NCBI GenBank assembly: GCA_028714335.1 | Contig: JAQTMM010000009.1 | Location: 1 to 42,312, forward strand | Direction of reading: 5' to 3' | DNA length: 42,312 bases | Origin: Dehalococcoidales bacterium | GTDB lineage: Bacteria; Chloroflexota; Dehalococcoidia; Dehalococcoidales; RBG-16-60-22 | Shown here: in pieces, positions 23,581 through 32,445 of the stretch | How the letters are laid out: the number at the start of each line of letters is the position of its first letter | Numbering within the stretch: the stretch's first letter is position 1 | Notes under the pieces: generated by a model | What the model saw: only the letters and a program-made list of their open reading frames with translations | Database searches by the model: none | What the model was told of the DNA's origin: nothing | Program-made: the position numbers and the translations under genes

Positions 23581-24015
23581 ATGTCGGAATATCAAACCAT
23601 TACCCTCATCGTCATCGGGGTAGGAATAGTGGTTCTTCTAGTAACTCTGGCCATTGTCTGGTCTCATTTGAGAACCATCCTTAAAGGCTTAGATACATTA
23701 TCACAGGACACCCGGGTCTTTAGCGAGAGCGCCCGCACTTTAAGCCTGGACATCAAGTCTTTCTCCATGAGCTTAAGCGCTTTCGGGCAGGATGTTAAGG
23801 GCATTAACCAGTACTCGGCTACCTTAAGCCAGAACATTAAAGAGTTCAACCAGAGCACAGACAATCTGGCGACGAAAATCGAAGGGCTTGGCGGTACTAT
23901 CGGCGAACTGCGCGACAGCCAGACCAAAATGACCGATGAAATGACGCAGGTGGAAACCCGCCAGGAAGATGCCGTCAAATCGATGGAAAAAATAGCCCGC
24001 CACTTCTCCGATTAA
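23581..24015 (+). CDS. membrane-anchored coiled-coil protein
   Basis: The 144-residue protein has one N-terminal membrane segment (about 7-28, LIVIGVGIVVLLVTLAIVW) followed by a long Ser/Thr/Asp-rich coiled coil to the end. The layout is like DUF948-type or chemoreceptor-signalling-like anchored coils, but there is no signalling tip. AAAGGAGG precedes the ATG. A possible -35 (TTGACG, 23520-23525) lies upstream. Its function is unknown, and the topology predicts that the coil faces the cytoplasm or cell wall depending on orientation. Confidence 0.7.
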   Translation: MSEYQTITLIVIGVGIVVLLVTLAIVWSHLRTILKGLDTLSQDTRVFSESARTLSLDIKSFSMSLSAFGQDVKGINQYSATLSQNIKEFNQSTDNLATKIEGLGGTIGELRDSQTKMTDEMTQVETRQEDAVKSMEKIARHFSD

Positions 24016-24055
24016 CCCGGTTACTTTAAGGTAGTTTAAAATAAAATATGTGAAT

Positions 24056-24096
24056 AAGGAGGAGTCAGCAACTGACAGACGAACGTTGCGCTCCTT
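24056..24096 (+). other. small stem-loop element in intergenic region
   Basis: AAGGAG (24056-24061) can pair with CTCCTT (24091-24096), enclosing a perfect 5-bp hairpin (24064-24068/24072-24076, loop CAA). It lies between the coiled-coil gene and the next promoter. It may act as a weak terminator although it lacks a T run, or it may be incidental. Confidence 0.3.
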
Positions 24097-24120
24097 CTCG
24101 TGTTATTAAGGAAATCTAAC

Positions 24121-24150
24121 TTGCCAAACGGCATAATATGAGAGTATACT
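24121..24150 (+). promoter_or_regulatory. sigma70-type promoter of zinc-ribbon/comF/hpf/MGMT operon
   Basis: TTGCCA (24121-24126), an 18-bp spacer and TATACT (24145-24150) lie about 40 bp before the first start codon of this operon. Confidence 0.55.
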
Positions 24151-24191
24151 AAATAAGCTTATTTATATTATCGGTTGGGAGGAGGGCCCCT

Positions 24192-24404
24192 ATGGAACAG
24201 TTCAGTTTCCCTAAATGTCAAAAGTGCAACACCGGTGACCTTGTGCCTTTATCCGACTTCGGCAGTCAGGGAGCATCCATTCAGTTTAAAGCGTGGGTTT
24301 GCACCAATCCTGATTGCGGTTTCAACCTGAAAATCAGGAATGGTGATGTTTATAGAGACGAGCCTATCATGAGCGGCGCTCTACACAACTCCCGACCCAG
24401 ATAG
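24192..24404 (+). CDS. small zinc-ribbon protein
   Basis: The 70-residue protein has one zinc-ribbon: CQKC at residues 9-12 and C-x4-C (CTNPDC) near residue 37, the usual four metal ligands. Such proteins often bind nucleic acid or act as adaptors, but no specific function can be read. The Shine-Dalgarno GGGAGGAGG is strong. It appears to be the first gene of an operon with comF. Confidence 0.75.
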   Translation: MEQFSFPKCQKCNTGDLVPLSDFGSQGASIQFKAWVCTNPDCGFNLKIRNGDVYRDEPIMSGALHNSRPR

Positions 24405-24436
24405 TATTTTACCAGTCATCTAAATATTGTTAGCGG

Positions 24437-25147
24437 ATGGCAGCCGTGCTTCCTCCAATAACTAAGCTAAAGAGGGTAGCACTTAATCTGTTTTTCCCGC
24501 CGTGGTGTATCGGCTGCGGGAGAGAAGGAGATTACATTTGCGATGTCTGCCGCCACCAGCTATCCTTTATTTCTCCACCCGTCTGTGATATTTGCGGACG
24601 CCCCCTTACGGTTGACGGCACCTGCCCCGGCTGTATCGGTAAAGACGCAGTTATTGACGGCATCCGTGCTCCATTTTTGTTCGGCGGCGTTATCCGCCAG
24701 GCTGTTCACCAGCTTAAGTACAATAACCTAAAAGTCGTCGCCCCTCTTTTAGCCGGTTTCCTCCATGAATTTCTCATTGAAAATCCCATGCCCGGCAACG
24801 TCCTCGTACCGGTGCCTGTTCACCAAAAAAGAGAACGTGAACGCGGCTATAATCAATCCTACTTAATCGCCCGCGAGTTAAGCCGTCTGTCCGGCTTGCC
24901 GCTGGATACCGGTTGCCTCATCCGCAAAGTCAACACCCCACCCCAGGTCCGCACCACCAGCGCTTTAGAACGGCAGAAAAATATTGCCGACGCCTTTGCC
25001 TGTGTAGATAACCGTTTGGCAGGTAAAAACGTTCTGTTAATTGACGACGTCTCTACCTCCGGGGCTACTCTGAATACCTGCGCACGCACGCTGAAAGCCG
25101 CCGGCGCTGCCTCCGTCTGGGGACTCGTTATCGCTTTAGAGACGTAA
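24437..25147 (+). CDS. comF: ComF family phosphoribosyltransferase-like protein
   Basis: The 236-residue protein has an N-terminal double zinc-ribbon (CIGCG, CDVC, CDIC, CPGC) and a type I phosphoribosyltransferase domain with the PRPP loop VLLIDDVSTSGATL at about residues 200-213. ComF proteins support DNA uptake or recombination in competent bacteria and are widely conserved. No clear Shine-Dalgarno is seen before the ATG, consistent with translation within the operon. Confidence 0.93.
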   Translation: MAAVLPPITKLKRVALNLFFPPWCIGCGREGDYICDVCRHQLSFISPPVCDICGRPLTVDGTCPGCIGKDAVIDGIRAPFLFGGVIRQAVHQLKYNNLKVVAPLLAGFLHEFLIENPMPGNVLVPVPVHQKRERERGYNQSYLIARELSRLSGLPLDTGCLIRKVNTPPQVRTTSALERQKNIADAFACVDNRLAGKNVLLIDDVSTSGATLNTCARTLKAAGAASVWGLVIALET

Positions 25148-25175
25148 GGTCTGATTAATTGAGAGGAGGGACACA

Positions 25176-25724
25176 ATGGAACTGCATATCACCGGCACCA
25201 ATACGGAACTCACCCCGAGGGCGCACAGTTACATTAAGCAAAAGTTGACCAAACTTAGCAAGCACCTTCCCGATATCATGAGTATCAAGGCAGAAATTGT
25301 TGAGGAGCCGACCAAGTCCAAGCAGCAGCGCTACGTGCTTAAAGCCACCGTCACCAGCGGCATCGGCAAGGCGCAGTTTCACGCCGATGAAAGGGCGGAA
25401 GACCTCTTTAAAGCTACCGACCGTGCCGCCGCCGTTTTAACCCGCCAGCTGGAAAAGCACAAGGGTAAGATATACCGCAGCGGCCGCCGCAATCCCTTTG
25501 CACGCGGCAAGTTCCTCCAGCCCAAAGCGGAAACACCTGGAAAAGTCGTTAAGACCAAGCACTTTGTCATCGAGCCGATGCTACTGGAAGAAGCTATTAC
25601 CCATATGGAATCCCTCGGGCACGACTTTTTCCTTTTCTTTGACGCCAATGCTTCCGAGGTACGTTTGCTTTACCGCCGCAATGACGGCGATTACGGACTA
25701 ATCGAGCCGGAGTTCAAGTCATGA
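25176..25724 (+). CDS. hpf: long-form ribosome hibernation promoting factor
   Basis: The 182-residue protein has an N-terminal RaiA/HPF domain (residues 1-100, MELHITGTNTELTPRAHSYI and KATVTSGIGKAQFHADE) and a C-terminal dimerisation domain (~125-180, VIEPMLLEEAITHMESLGHDFFLFFDA). The long form pairs ribosomes into inactive 100S particles in starvation. GAGGAGG precedes the ATG. The end overlaps the next gene by 4 bp, so translation is coupled. Confidence 0.95.
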   Translation: MELHITGTNTELTPRAHSYIKQKLTKLSKHLPDIMSIKAEIVEEPTKSKQQRYVLKATVTSGIGKAQFHADERAEDLFKATDRAAAVLTRQLEKHKGKIYRSGRRNPFARGKFLQPKAETPGKVVKTKHFVIEPMLLEEAITHMESLGHDFFLFFDANASEVRLLYRRNDGDYGLIEPEFKS

Positions 25725-26233
25725 GTAAGAAGACATTTTATACTGTGTTTAAAACAAAGGCTGGCTGGCTGGGGCTTTTGGCTTCCTCCACCGGCCTGTT
25801 GCGCACCACTTTACCCCTGCCCTCCAAAGAAGACGTCATTGAAGAGTTAAAGATAGAGGACGCCAAACGAAACTCCAGGCTCTTCCGCGACCTTGTTCAG
25901 CGCTTGAAGCACTACTTTGCCGGGCAAACCATTGCCTTTCCGGATAAACTGGATATCAGCAACTCTACGCCTTTTCAGCGCGCCGTCTGGCAGACAGCGC
26001 GTAAAATCCCCTACGGCCAAACCCGGCGTTACGCCTGGATAGCCCAGAGAACAGGAAAGCCCGGCGCGGCGCGTGCGGTGGGGCAGGCTTTAAAGAGGAA
26101 TCCCCTCCCCATAATCGTGCCCTGCCACCGCGTTATTTACAGCAACGGCTCTTTAGGGGGATTCGCCGGTGGGCTGGCGTTGAAAAAAGACCTTTTAGTG
26201 CTGGAAAAGTATTATAGAACACTGAATATTTGA
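25721..26233 (+). CDS. ogt: methylated-DNA--protein-cysteine methyltransferase
   Basis: The 170-residue protein repairs O6-methylguanine by suicidal transfer to the Cys of PCHRV, visible near residue 130. The helix-turn-helix (TPFQRAVWQTARKIPYGQTRRY) and GGFAGGLALKK are also present. The N-terminal ~70 residues are short, as in Ogt-type enzymes. Its ATG overlaps the hpf stop (ATGA). The exact ogt/mgt name is a family-level choice. Confidence 0.92.
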   Translation: MSKKTFYTVFKTKAGWLGLLASSTGLLRTTLPLPSKEDVIEELKIEDAKRNSRLFRDLVQRLKHYFAGQTIAFPDKLDISNSTPFQRAVWQTARKIPYGQTRRYAWIAQRTGKPGAARAVGQALKRNPLPIIVPCHRVIYSNGSLGGFAGGLALKKDLLVLEKYYRTLNI

Positions 26234-26250
26234 AGTTTTACCGTCAGTTG

Positions 26251-27027
26251 TTATTTTAGATTTTTATACAGCCTTTTCCTGACTTCCGCTGCACCCCGCA
26301 GCATTTTATCCAGAAAATCAGTCTCGTATTCCTCAATCAACCCGTCGCCTGCAAAGCTGTAATACCTATTGTCCCCAATAATTATATGGTCGAGCACCTT
26401 AAGCTGCATTATCCTCCCCGCATACACCAGTTCGCGGGTGATTTTTTTATCATTGACGCTGGGTTCGATAGCGCCAGAGGGGTGGTTGTGGACGAATATC
26501 AAAGCGGCGGCGTTGTTTTTTATTGCCCCTTCGATAACCTCGCGCGGCGAGACGGCGCTGCTGTTAACCGTTCCCTCGGAAAGGTCCACGGTATCAATAA
26601 TCTGGTTTTGGCTGTTTAAATAAAGTACCTTGAAGACTTCTTTTTTCAACCCGCGCATGGCATGGTAAAGGTAGTCGAAGACCTCCTGTGAGGAGCGGTA
26701 ATAGGGTTTATCCACCATCTTGGCGCGGAGGAACTCGCGGGCGACTTCCTGCACCAGTTTTATACCAAAGGCGCTATGGACTCCTATGCCCTTTATCTTC
26801 TGGAGCTCTTCCACCGGCGCTTCCAGTACTCCCCTTAATGTTTTAAAGCGCTGGAGGGCTTCCTTGGCAGCGGGCTTGCAGTCCTTGCGCGGTGTGCCCA
26901 GGCTCAATAACAGCTCGACGATTTCGTAGTCATGGAAGCCGCTTAACCCTGACTTCACGAATTTTTCCCGTAGCCGCATGCGATGTCCCTCGTGCGTATC
27001 GGCTGGCGTTTTTGGATTTTCCGTCAC
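26251..27027 (-). CDS. radC: RadC-family JAB domain protein
   Basis: The 258-residue protein has a helix-hairpin-helix-like N-terminus (LLSLGTPRKDCKPAAK...IKGIGVHSAFGIKL) and a JAB/MPN metal domain with HNHPSG near residue 180 and a following D. RadC is widespread; a role in repair has been questioned, and mobile forms are common. It lies 13 bp after the protease gene on the same strand. Confidence 0.93.
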   Translation of the reverse strand: MTENPKTPADTHEGHRMRLREKFVKSGLSGFHDYEIVELLLSLGTPRKDCKPAAKEALQRFKTLRGVLEAPVEELQKIKGIGVHSAFGIKLVQEVAREFLRAKMVDKPYYRSSQEVFDYLYHAMRGLKKEVFKVLYLNSQNQIIDTVDLSEGTVNSSAVSPREVIEGAIKNNAAALIFVHNHPSGAIEPSVNDKKITRELVYAGRIMQLKVLDHIIIGDNRYYSFAGDGLIEEYETDFLDKMLRGAAEVRKRLYKNLK

Positions 27028-27040
27028 CTTGAAAAAACCT

Positions 27041-28159
27041 CTACTTAATACCCAGTTCGGTATTCATCTGGATAAGCCGTATCACATCGGCGCGGCTCAA
27101 AAGTCCGCCGCACTTGCCCTGGTTGTTTATCAATACCTGGTTGACGTCGTATTTAGCTATCAGCAGCAATGCTTTGTTCAAATTGTCTTCCGGTGCGACA
27201 GTGTAAAGAGGTTTTGTGGTCATAATCTTTTTCACCGGCGTCGTCGCCCATTTTTCCTGCTTTACCTTTTTGATGTCCGATATCGTGGCGATGCCCACCA
27301 TTTTGCCGTCTTTACATACCGGCACCGCCCGCCCGTGCTGCTTACGGAAGATGTTGGTGACCATGTTTTGCACCGTGGTCTCTGGATTGATGGTTGCCAC
27401 ATTTTCGTTCATCAATTCTTTAACTTTAATGATACCTAAGCGTTCCCGCAGGGCGACCTCTTTACGGCTGGCATCCGCCGAGCTATTGAGGAACCACCCG
27501 ATGAACGTAAACCATAAACCGGCGATGAAATTGACCGATATCATCAGGTAAACGCCCAGCGCGATAAAAGCCCATCCGAAGAACTGCCCCACGATGCTGG
27601 CGATATCGGTGGCTTTAGCCAGACTCCCCGTTGAGCCCCACAACAGCGACCGAAGCACTCTGCCCCCGTCCAAGGGGAAGCCAGGTAACAAATTGAAAAT
27701 ACCCAGATATATATTGATAATTGATAAATAACTGATTATGGCATAAAGCGGCGTGGTTGGGTCTATATTGAAGTGAGTTATTGCGAAAAATATCGCGCCC
27801 AGAATCAAACTGGTTGCCGGCCCCACGATAGCTATTATAAACTCCACGGCGGGTCTTTCCGGTTCTTCATCCAGATTGCTAGCGCCCCCAAGGATGAAAA
27901 GCGTGATGCTACTTACTTGTGTGCCCCGCGTTTTAGAAACCAATGAATGTGCCAGCTCGTGCACCAGCACTGAAACGAAAATTAATAACGCCCCGATGAT
28001 GCCCATTATCCAGTACATTAACGAGCTCCAGCCGGGATAATTGGACGGGAAGTACACCATCGCCAGCGTCCAGCTGAAGAAAATAAGGGCAAACAGCCAC
28101 GTATAATGAATCCCGATCGCTATACCGGCGATACGGAAGAGTTTAAATGTGGACTTCAT
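27041..28159 (-). CDS. site-2 protease (M50) with CBS pair
   Basis: The 372-residue intramembrane metalloprotease has HELAH (67-71) and NLLPGFPLDGGRVL (~150-165), with five to six membrane segments in the first 220 residues. A cytoplasmic CBS tandem (~235-370) probably senses adenylate ligands. The start at 28157-28159 is chosen because GGAGG precedes it; a longer reading begins with a TTG that would place that GGAGG inside the coding region. This layout is that of SpoIVFB-like enzymes, which release membrane-held regulators. The gene follows dnaE by 34 bp. Confidence 0.92.
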   Translation of the reverse strand: MKSTFKLFRIAGIAIGIHYTWLFALIFFSWTLAMVYFPSNYPGWSSLMYWIMGIIGALLIFVSVLVHELAHSLVSKTRGTQVSSITLFILGGASNLDEEPERPAVEFIIAIVGPATSLILGAIFFAITHFNIDPTTPLYAIISYLSIINIYLGIFNLLPGFPLDGGRVLRSLLWGSTGSLAKATDIASIVGQFFGWAFIALGVYLMISVNFIAGLWFTFIGWFLNSSADASRKEVALRERLGIIKVKELMNENVATINPETTVQNMVTNIFRKQHGRAVPVCKDGKMVGIATISDIKKVKQEKWATTPVKKIMTTKPLYTVAPEDNLNKALLLIAKYDVNQVLINNQGKCGGLLSRADVIRLIQMNTELGIK

Positions 28160-28193
28160 AAGCAACCTCCATACCAATTTACCACTAGGTATA

Positions 28194-31100
28194 TCACTTC
28201 AGCGGTGCTACCTGCAACCCCGCTTCCCCTACTAACTCGACAAGCCGCTGCTCCAGCTCCTGCGAATAGCCCGTTTGCAGGCTGGGAATTTTTAGCGGCA
28301 CCGCCCCACCGCCGTTGATAACGTTGAGCCGCACCTCGTCGCGGCCGTTATAACTCCTAAGAAGATTCACAATTTTGCCCAACCGCTCGAGGTCTCCTGC
28401 TTCATCGTCGGTCTGGTGGATATTGATGGTTAACACCCTTCTATTATCAATCGTGACAATCATCGGTCTTTGCGGAGCAGCTTCCGGCTTTTTGTGTAGC
28501 TCTTTAACGATGACCTCTTCACCTTCCTGCGGCGGCTGGTAGAGACGGACGTTATCACAGCTTACCTGTGCGTTGTCTTCCCTCACTCTCACTTTGCCCT
28601 GTACCACCAGCTCGTTGCCTTCTATCCACAAATCGCCGGTTTCGGCGTAGACTTTGGGCCAGACCATTACTTCTACCTGCCCGCTGAAGTCTTCTAAAAT
28701 CGTGCTGGCGAACGACCGCCCATCTTTAGTGAGGAGGTACCGCGCCGAGATTACCCTGCCCGCCAGCACCACGTTATGCCCGTCCAGCTCCGCGGTGATT
28801 TCCTCGCAGAACTTGGTGTCCGGGTTTTTGTTGCTGAAAACCGGGCTGAACGGCTTTTCCGAGAAACTGACGCCTATGAGTTCCTTTTCCCAGAAGGCTT
28901 TTTCCCGGTCGGGCACGTCTGCCGCCGATAGTTCCAGTTCCGCCAGCGGTACTTCTGTTGATTTACCGAACAAGTCGAACATCGTTGACTGGCCAGTCTC
29001 GCGTAACCTTTGCTCGCGCTGGGCTAAAGACAGGATGCGCGTTACGCCCTCAAGCAGCGACCCCCTATCCCCCAAGCAGTCTAACGCCCCCGCTTTTATC
29101 AGGCTTTCCAGCACCCTGCGGTTAACTGACTGTAAATTAGCACGGCGGCAAAAATCCTCGATTGATTTGTACTCGCCGTTCTTTATTCGTTCTTTGACCA
29201 ACGGTTCAATCGCCCCGGCACCTACGTTCTTTATTGCTGACAGCCCAAAGCGTATCGCCGCTTTTTCTTCTTCATCAATCTCGATTGAGAAATCAGCATT
29301 GCTACGATTGATATCAGGCGGCAACACATTTATGTTAAGTCTTCGGCATTCCGCCACCGAGCTTGCCATCTTTTCCAATTGCCCGGAATGAATCGTTAAA
29401 AACGCAGTGATGTATTCCGCTGTGTAATTCGCTTTAAGGTAAGCCGTCTGGTAAGCGACCATGGCATAACACCAGGCGTGTGCCTTATTGAAGGCGTAGC
29501 CACTGAAGGGCTCGATGAGGTTAAACACCTCATTGATGATGTTTTCATCGTAACCCCGCTTCTTCGCCCCACTCATGAAATTCCGTTTTTCCTTCTTGAC
29601 CGCTTCGACGATTTTCTTGCCCATCGCCTTGCGGAAGATATCCGCCTGCCCCATCGAATACCCGGCGAACTCCTGCACGATTAAAAGCACCTGCTCCTGA
29701 TAGACAATCACGCCGTAGGTATCTTTGAGGATGTTTTCCAGTGCGGGGTGCGGATAGCGTATGGGTATTTTGCCGTGCTTGGCATCAATGAAGCGCGGAA
29801 TATGTTCCATCGGGCCGGGGCGGTAAAGTGCCACCATCGCCGCAATGTCGCTTAAAATGGAAGGTTTTAACTCTTTAGTGTAGCGACGCATTCCGGAGCC
29901 TTCCAACTGGAAGACCCCAACCGTTTCCCCCGCCGCCAGTAAATCGAAGGTCTTTTTATCGTCCATGGGTATCTTGTAAAGGTCTATATCTACCCCGTGC
30001 TGCTGTTTTATGATTTCCTGCGCCTTACCGAGGATGGTCAGGTTTGCCAGGCCGAGAAAGTCCATCTTCAGCAGCCCTATGTGAGCGATGTCGTTCATGG
30101 CGTACTGGGTCATCACGGCGTCCTGGCTGTCAGTCTTCACACACCGCTGCAGCGGCACGTAATTAGTCAGTGCTTCTTTAGAGATAACGACACCGGCGGC
30201 ATGGGTGCTGGCATGGCGTGATACGCCTTCAACGCGCCGGGCGGCATTCACCAGGTTGCGCACGATTTCGTCCTGTTCATAGATAGCCCGCAGTTCCTGG
30301 TTCTCGTCCATTGCCCTGCCCAGCGTCATGCCCGGCATAGCCGGCACCAGTCGCGCCACACGGTCCACGTCGCCATAGGTCATGCCAAGCGCCCGTCCCA
30401 CGTCTCTTATCGCCGCCCTTGCCCCCAGTGTCCCAAAGGTGATAATCTGGGCAACGTGGTCGGCGCCGTATTTTTGCGTCACGTAGGCAATCATCTCATC
30501 GCGGCGGTTGTCCTGGAAGTCCATGTCAACATCAGGCATCTCTTTACGTTCGATGTTCAGGAACCGTTCAAAAACCAAGTCAAATTCCAAGGGATCGAGG
30601 GGAGTAATACCTAGGAGGTGCAGAACGATGCTGGAAGCCGCGCTGCCCCGCACACCAAAGAGTATATCCTTCTCTTTAGCGTAAGAAATGATGTCCCACA
30701 CTACCAATATATAATTAGCGAATTCGGTGGTCTTGATGACCTCCAGCTCGTATTCCAGCCGCTTCTTAATCTCCGGGGTGGGGTTGGGATAATACTTTTC
30801 CAGGTTTTCGTTGCATAATTCGGTGAGGTATTGTTCGGGGGTTTTCCCTTCAGGGATGCCGATTTCTGGCAGGTGCAACCGCCCGAACTCTATCTCGAAA
30901 TCACACATTTCCGCGATTTTCCCGGTGTTCTCCAGCGCCTGCGGAATATCCTTAAAAAGCTCCGCCATTTCTTCCGGACTTCTAAGGTAGAAATAGTCCC
31001 CTGCCATTTTCATCCGCTTTTCGTCGTGAATCGTTGTGTTCGTCCCGATGCAAAGCAGCAGGTCGTGGCCATAGGCGTCTTCTTTTCTAACATAGTGCGT

Positions 31101-31703
31101 GTCGTTAGTAGCCACGATGGGGATATCGAGTTCCTTGCTCATCTCCAGCAGGTAGCCGTTGACGGCTTCGACTTCCGGGATGGGATGCCGCATTATCTCA
31201 AAATAATATTCCCCGAAGGTCTTTTTGTACCACAGTGCCGCCTCTTTAGCGTCGTTATACCGCCCGTTGAGGATTAAGGACGCCACCTCGCCGGAGTTGC
31301 AGGCGCTTAACGCGATGAGCCCCTCTTTATACTCCTCCAGCAGTTCTTTATCCACGCGGGGCTTATAGTAAAATCCCTCGAGGTGCGCTTTAGTCACAAG
31401 CTGGATGAGGTTTTTATAACCGGTTTGATTCTTCGCCAGGAGAACCAGGTGGTAGTTATTGCGGTCGGCGGCGGTTCTGCCCGTGCGGCTGCCCGGCGCG
31501 ATGTAAATCTCGCAGCCGATGATGGGCTTGATGCCAGCCTCTTTAGCCGCCTGGTAAAACTCGATGACGCCGTGCATGACGCCGTGGTCGGTTATCGCCA
31601 GAGAGTTCATACCCAGCTCTTTGGCACGGGCGATGAGCTTCGGAATTGAGCACATTCCATCGAGTAAGCTGTATTCGGTATGTACATGGAGATGGGTAAA
31701 CAT
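28194..31703 (-). CDS. dnaE: DNA polymerase III alpha subunit
   Basis: The 1169-residue replicative polymerase has an N-terminal PHP domain (HLHVHTEYSLLDG at ~4-16; HYV near 203), the catalytic aspartates in PDVDMDFQDNR (390-400), a helix-hairpin-helix region near 860-900, and a C-terminal OB-fold domain (~1000-1080). Length and order are typical of DnaE1. GGAGGGAG lies 2 bp before the ATG. It is the first gene of a likely operon with the site-2 protease and radC. Confidence 0.97.
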   Translation of the reverse strand: MFTHLHVHTEYSLLDGMCSIPKLIARAKELGMNSLAITDHGVMHGVIEFYQAAKEAGIKPIIGCEIYIAPGSRTGRTAADRNNYHLVLLAKNQTGYKNLIQLVTKAHLEGFYYKPRVDKELLEEYKEGLIALSACNSGEVASLILNGRYNDAKEAALWYKKTFGEYYFEIMRHPIPEVEAVNGYLLEMSKELDIPIVATNDTHYVRKEDAYGHDLLLCIGTNTTIHDEKRMKMAGDYFYLRSPEEMAELFKDIPQALENTGKIAEMCDFEIEFGRLHLPEIGIPEGKTPEQYLTELCNENLEKYYPNPTPEIKKRLEYELEVIKTTEFANYILVVWDIISYAKEKDILFGVRGSAASSIVLHLLGITPLDPLEFDLVFERFLNIERKEMPDVDMDFQDNRRDEMIAYVTQKYGADHVAQIITFGTLGARAAIRDVGRALGMTYGDVDRVARLVPAMPGMTLGRAMDENQELRAIYEQDEIVRNLVNAARRVEGVSRHASTHAAGVVISKEALTNYVPLQRCVKTDSQDAVMTQYAMNDIAHIGLLKMDFLGLANLTILGKAQEIIKQQHGVDIDLYKIPMDDKKTFDLLAAGETVGVFQLEGSGMRRYTKELKPSILSDIAAMVALYRPGPMEHIPRFIDAKHGKIPIRYPHPALENILKDTYGVIVYQEQVLLIVQEFAGYSMGQADIFRKAMGKKIVEAVKKEKRNFMSGAKKRGYDENIINEVFNLIEPFSGYAFNKAHAWCYAMVAYQTAYLKANYTAEYITAFLTIHSGQLEKMASSVAECRRLNINVLPPDINRSNADFSIEIDEEEKAAIRFGLSAIKNVGAGAIEPLVKERIKNGEYKSIEDFCRRANLQSVNRRVLESLIKAGALDCLGDRGSLLEGVTRILSLAQREQRLRETGQSTMFDLFGKSTEVPLAELELSAADVPDREKAFWEKELIGVSFSEKPFSPVFSNKNPDTKFCEEITAELDGHNVVLAGRVISARYLLTKDGRSFASTILEDFSGQVEVMVWPKVYAETGDLWIEGNELVVQGKVRVREDNAQVSCDNVRLYQPPQEGEEVIVKELHKKPEAAPQRPMIVTIDNRRVLTINIHQTDDEAGDLERLGKIVNLLRSYNGRDEVRLNVINGGGAVPLKIPSLQTGYSQELEQRLVELVGEAGLQVAPLK

Positions 31704-31730
31704 GCTCCCTCCAAAGGTGAGTCTAAAACG

Positions 31731-31739
31731 ATTATAGCA
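31731..31739 (-). promoter_or_regulatory. extended -10 promoter of dnaE
   Basis: On the minus strand TGCTATAAT gives an extended -10 element ending about 28 bp before the dnaE ATG. No good -35 is seen at 16-18 bp, which fits an extended -10 promoter. Confidence 0.5.
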
Positions 31740-31779
31740 CAGGGCTGGTTTTTTGGAGTATTATATTGATAATAACGTA

Positions 31780-32445
31780 ATGAAAATTTTCAAGATAGTC
31801 GCCCAGTGGCTGTTTATCCTGTGTCTGCCGCTGTTATTGCTGACCGCCGGCTTAAGCATCGCCATGAACACCGAGGCGCTTTACGAGTACGGCTTTGGCA
31901 AGTACGACATCAGCCAGAGGACCGACATCGCGCCGGAGGAACTGACTAAAGCCGCCAACGGTCTTATTAGCTATTTTAACTCCGATGAAGAATACATTAA
32001 CCTGACAGTTACTAAAAACGGCCAACCCTTCACGCTTTTCAATGACCGCGAGGTCCAGCACCTTAAAGACGTTAAGAGGCTTTTCTGGCTTTGCTATTAC
32101 GTTCTGATAGGCACCGGTACCTATGCTTTAATCTTTATGGGTGTGGCGCTTTTCTGGTGGCGCGATAGGCGTCGCTTTGGGTGGGGGCTTTTCGGGGGTG
32201 GAGTACTAACGCTGGCCCTCATGGCGCTGATAGGCGTCATAGCAGCCATAGACTTCACCTGGTTTTTTACACAGTTCCACCTGTTGAGCTTCGCCAACGA
32301 CCTGTGGCTGCTTAACCCAGCCACCGATTATCTTTTAATGATGTTCCCCGAGGGCTTCTGGTTCGACGCCGTGATGTATATCGCCATCGGTGTAGGCGTC
32401 ACCGCCGTTATCCTAGCCGGACTGGGGTGGTGGCGGCGGCGTTGA
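31780..32445 (+). CDS. TIGR01906/DUF1461-like integral membrane protein
   Basis: The 221-residue protein has an N-terminal membrane segment (8-30), a soluble loop of ~90 residues (31-105) containing the SYFNSDEEYINL and LFNDREVQHLKDVK motifs that characterise the family, and three further segments (~110-130, 145-165, 195-215). No function is known for this family. The start is uncertain: ATG 31780 begins naturally at the first helix but has no Shine-Dalgarno. A TTG at 31753 would extend it by nine residues. The last 33 bp overlap the convergent gene. Confidence 0.8.
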   Translation: MKIFKIVAQWLFILCLPLLLLTAGLSIAMNTEALYEYGFGKYDISQRTDIAPEELTKAANGLISYFNSDEEYINLTVTKNGQPFTLFNDREVQHLKDVKRLFWLCYYVLIGTGTYALIFMGVALFWWRDRRRFGWGLFGGGVLTLALMALIGVIAAIDFTWFFTQFHLLSFANDLWLLNPATDYLLMMFPEGFWFDAVMYIAIGVGVTAVILAGLGWWRRR

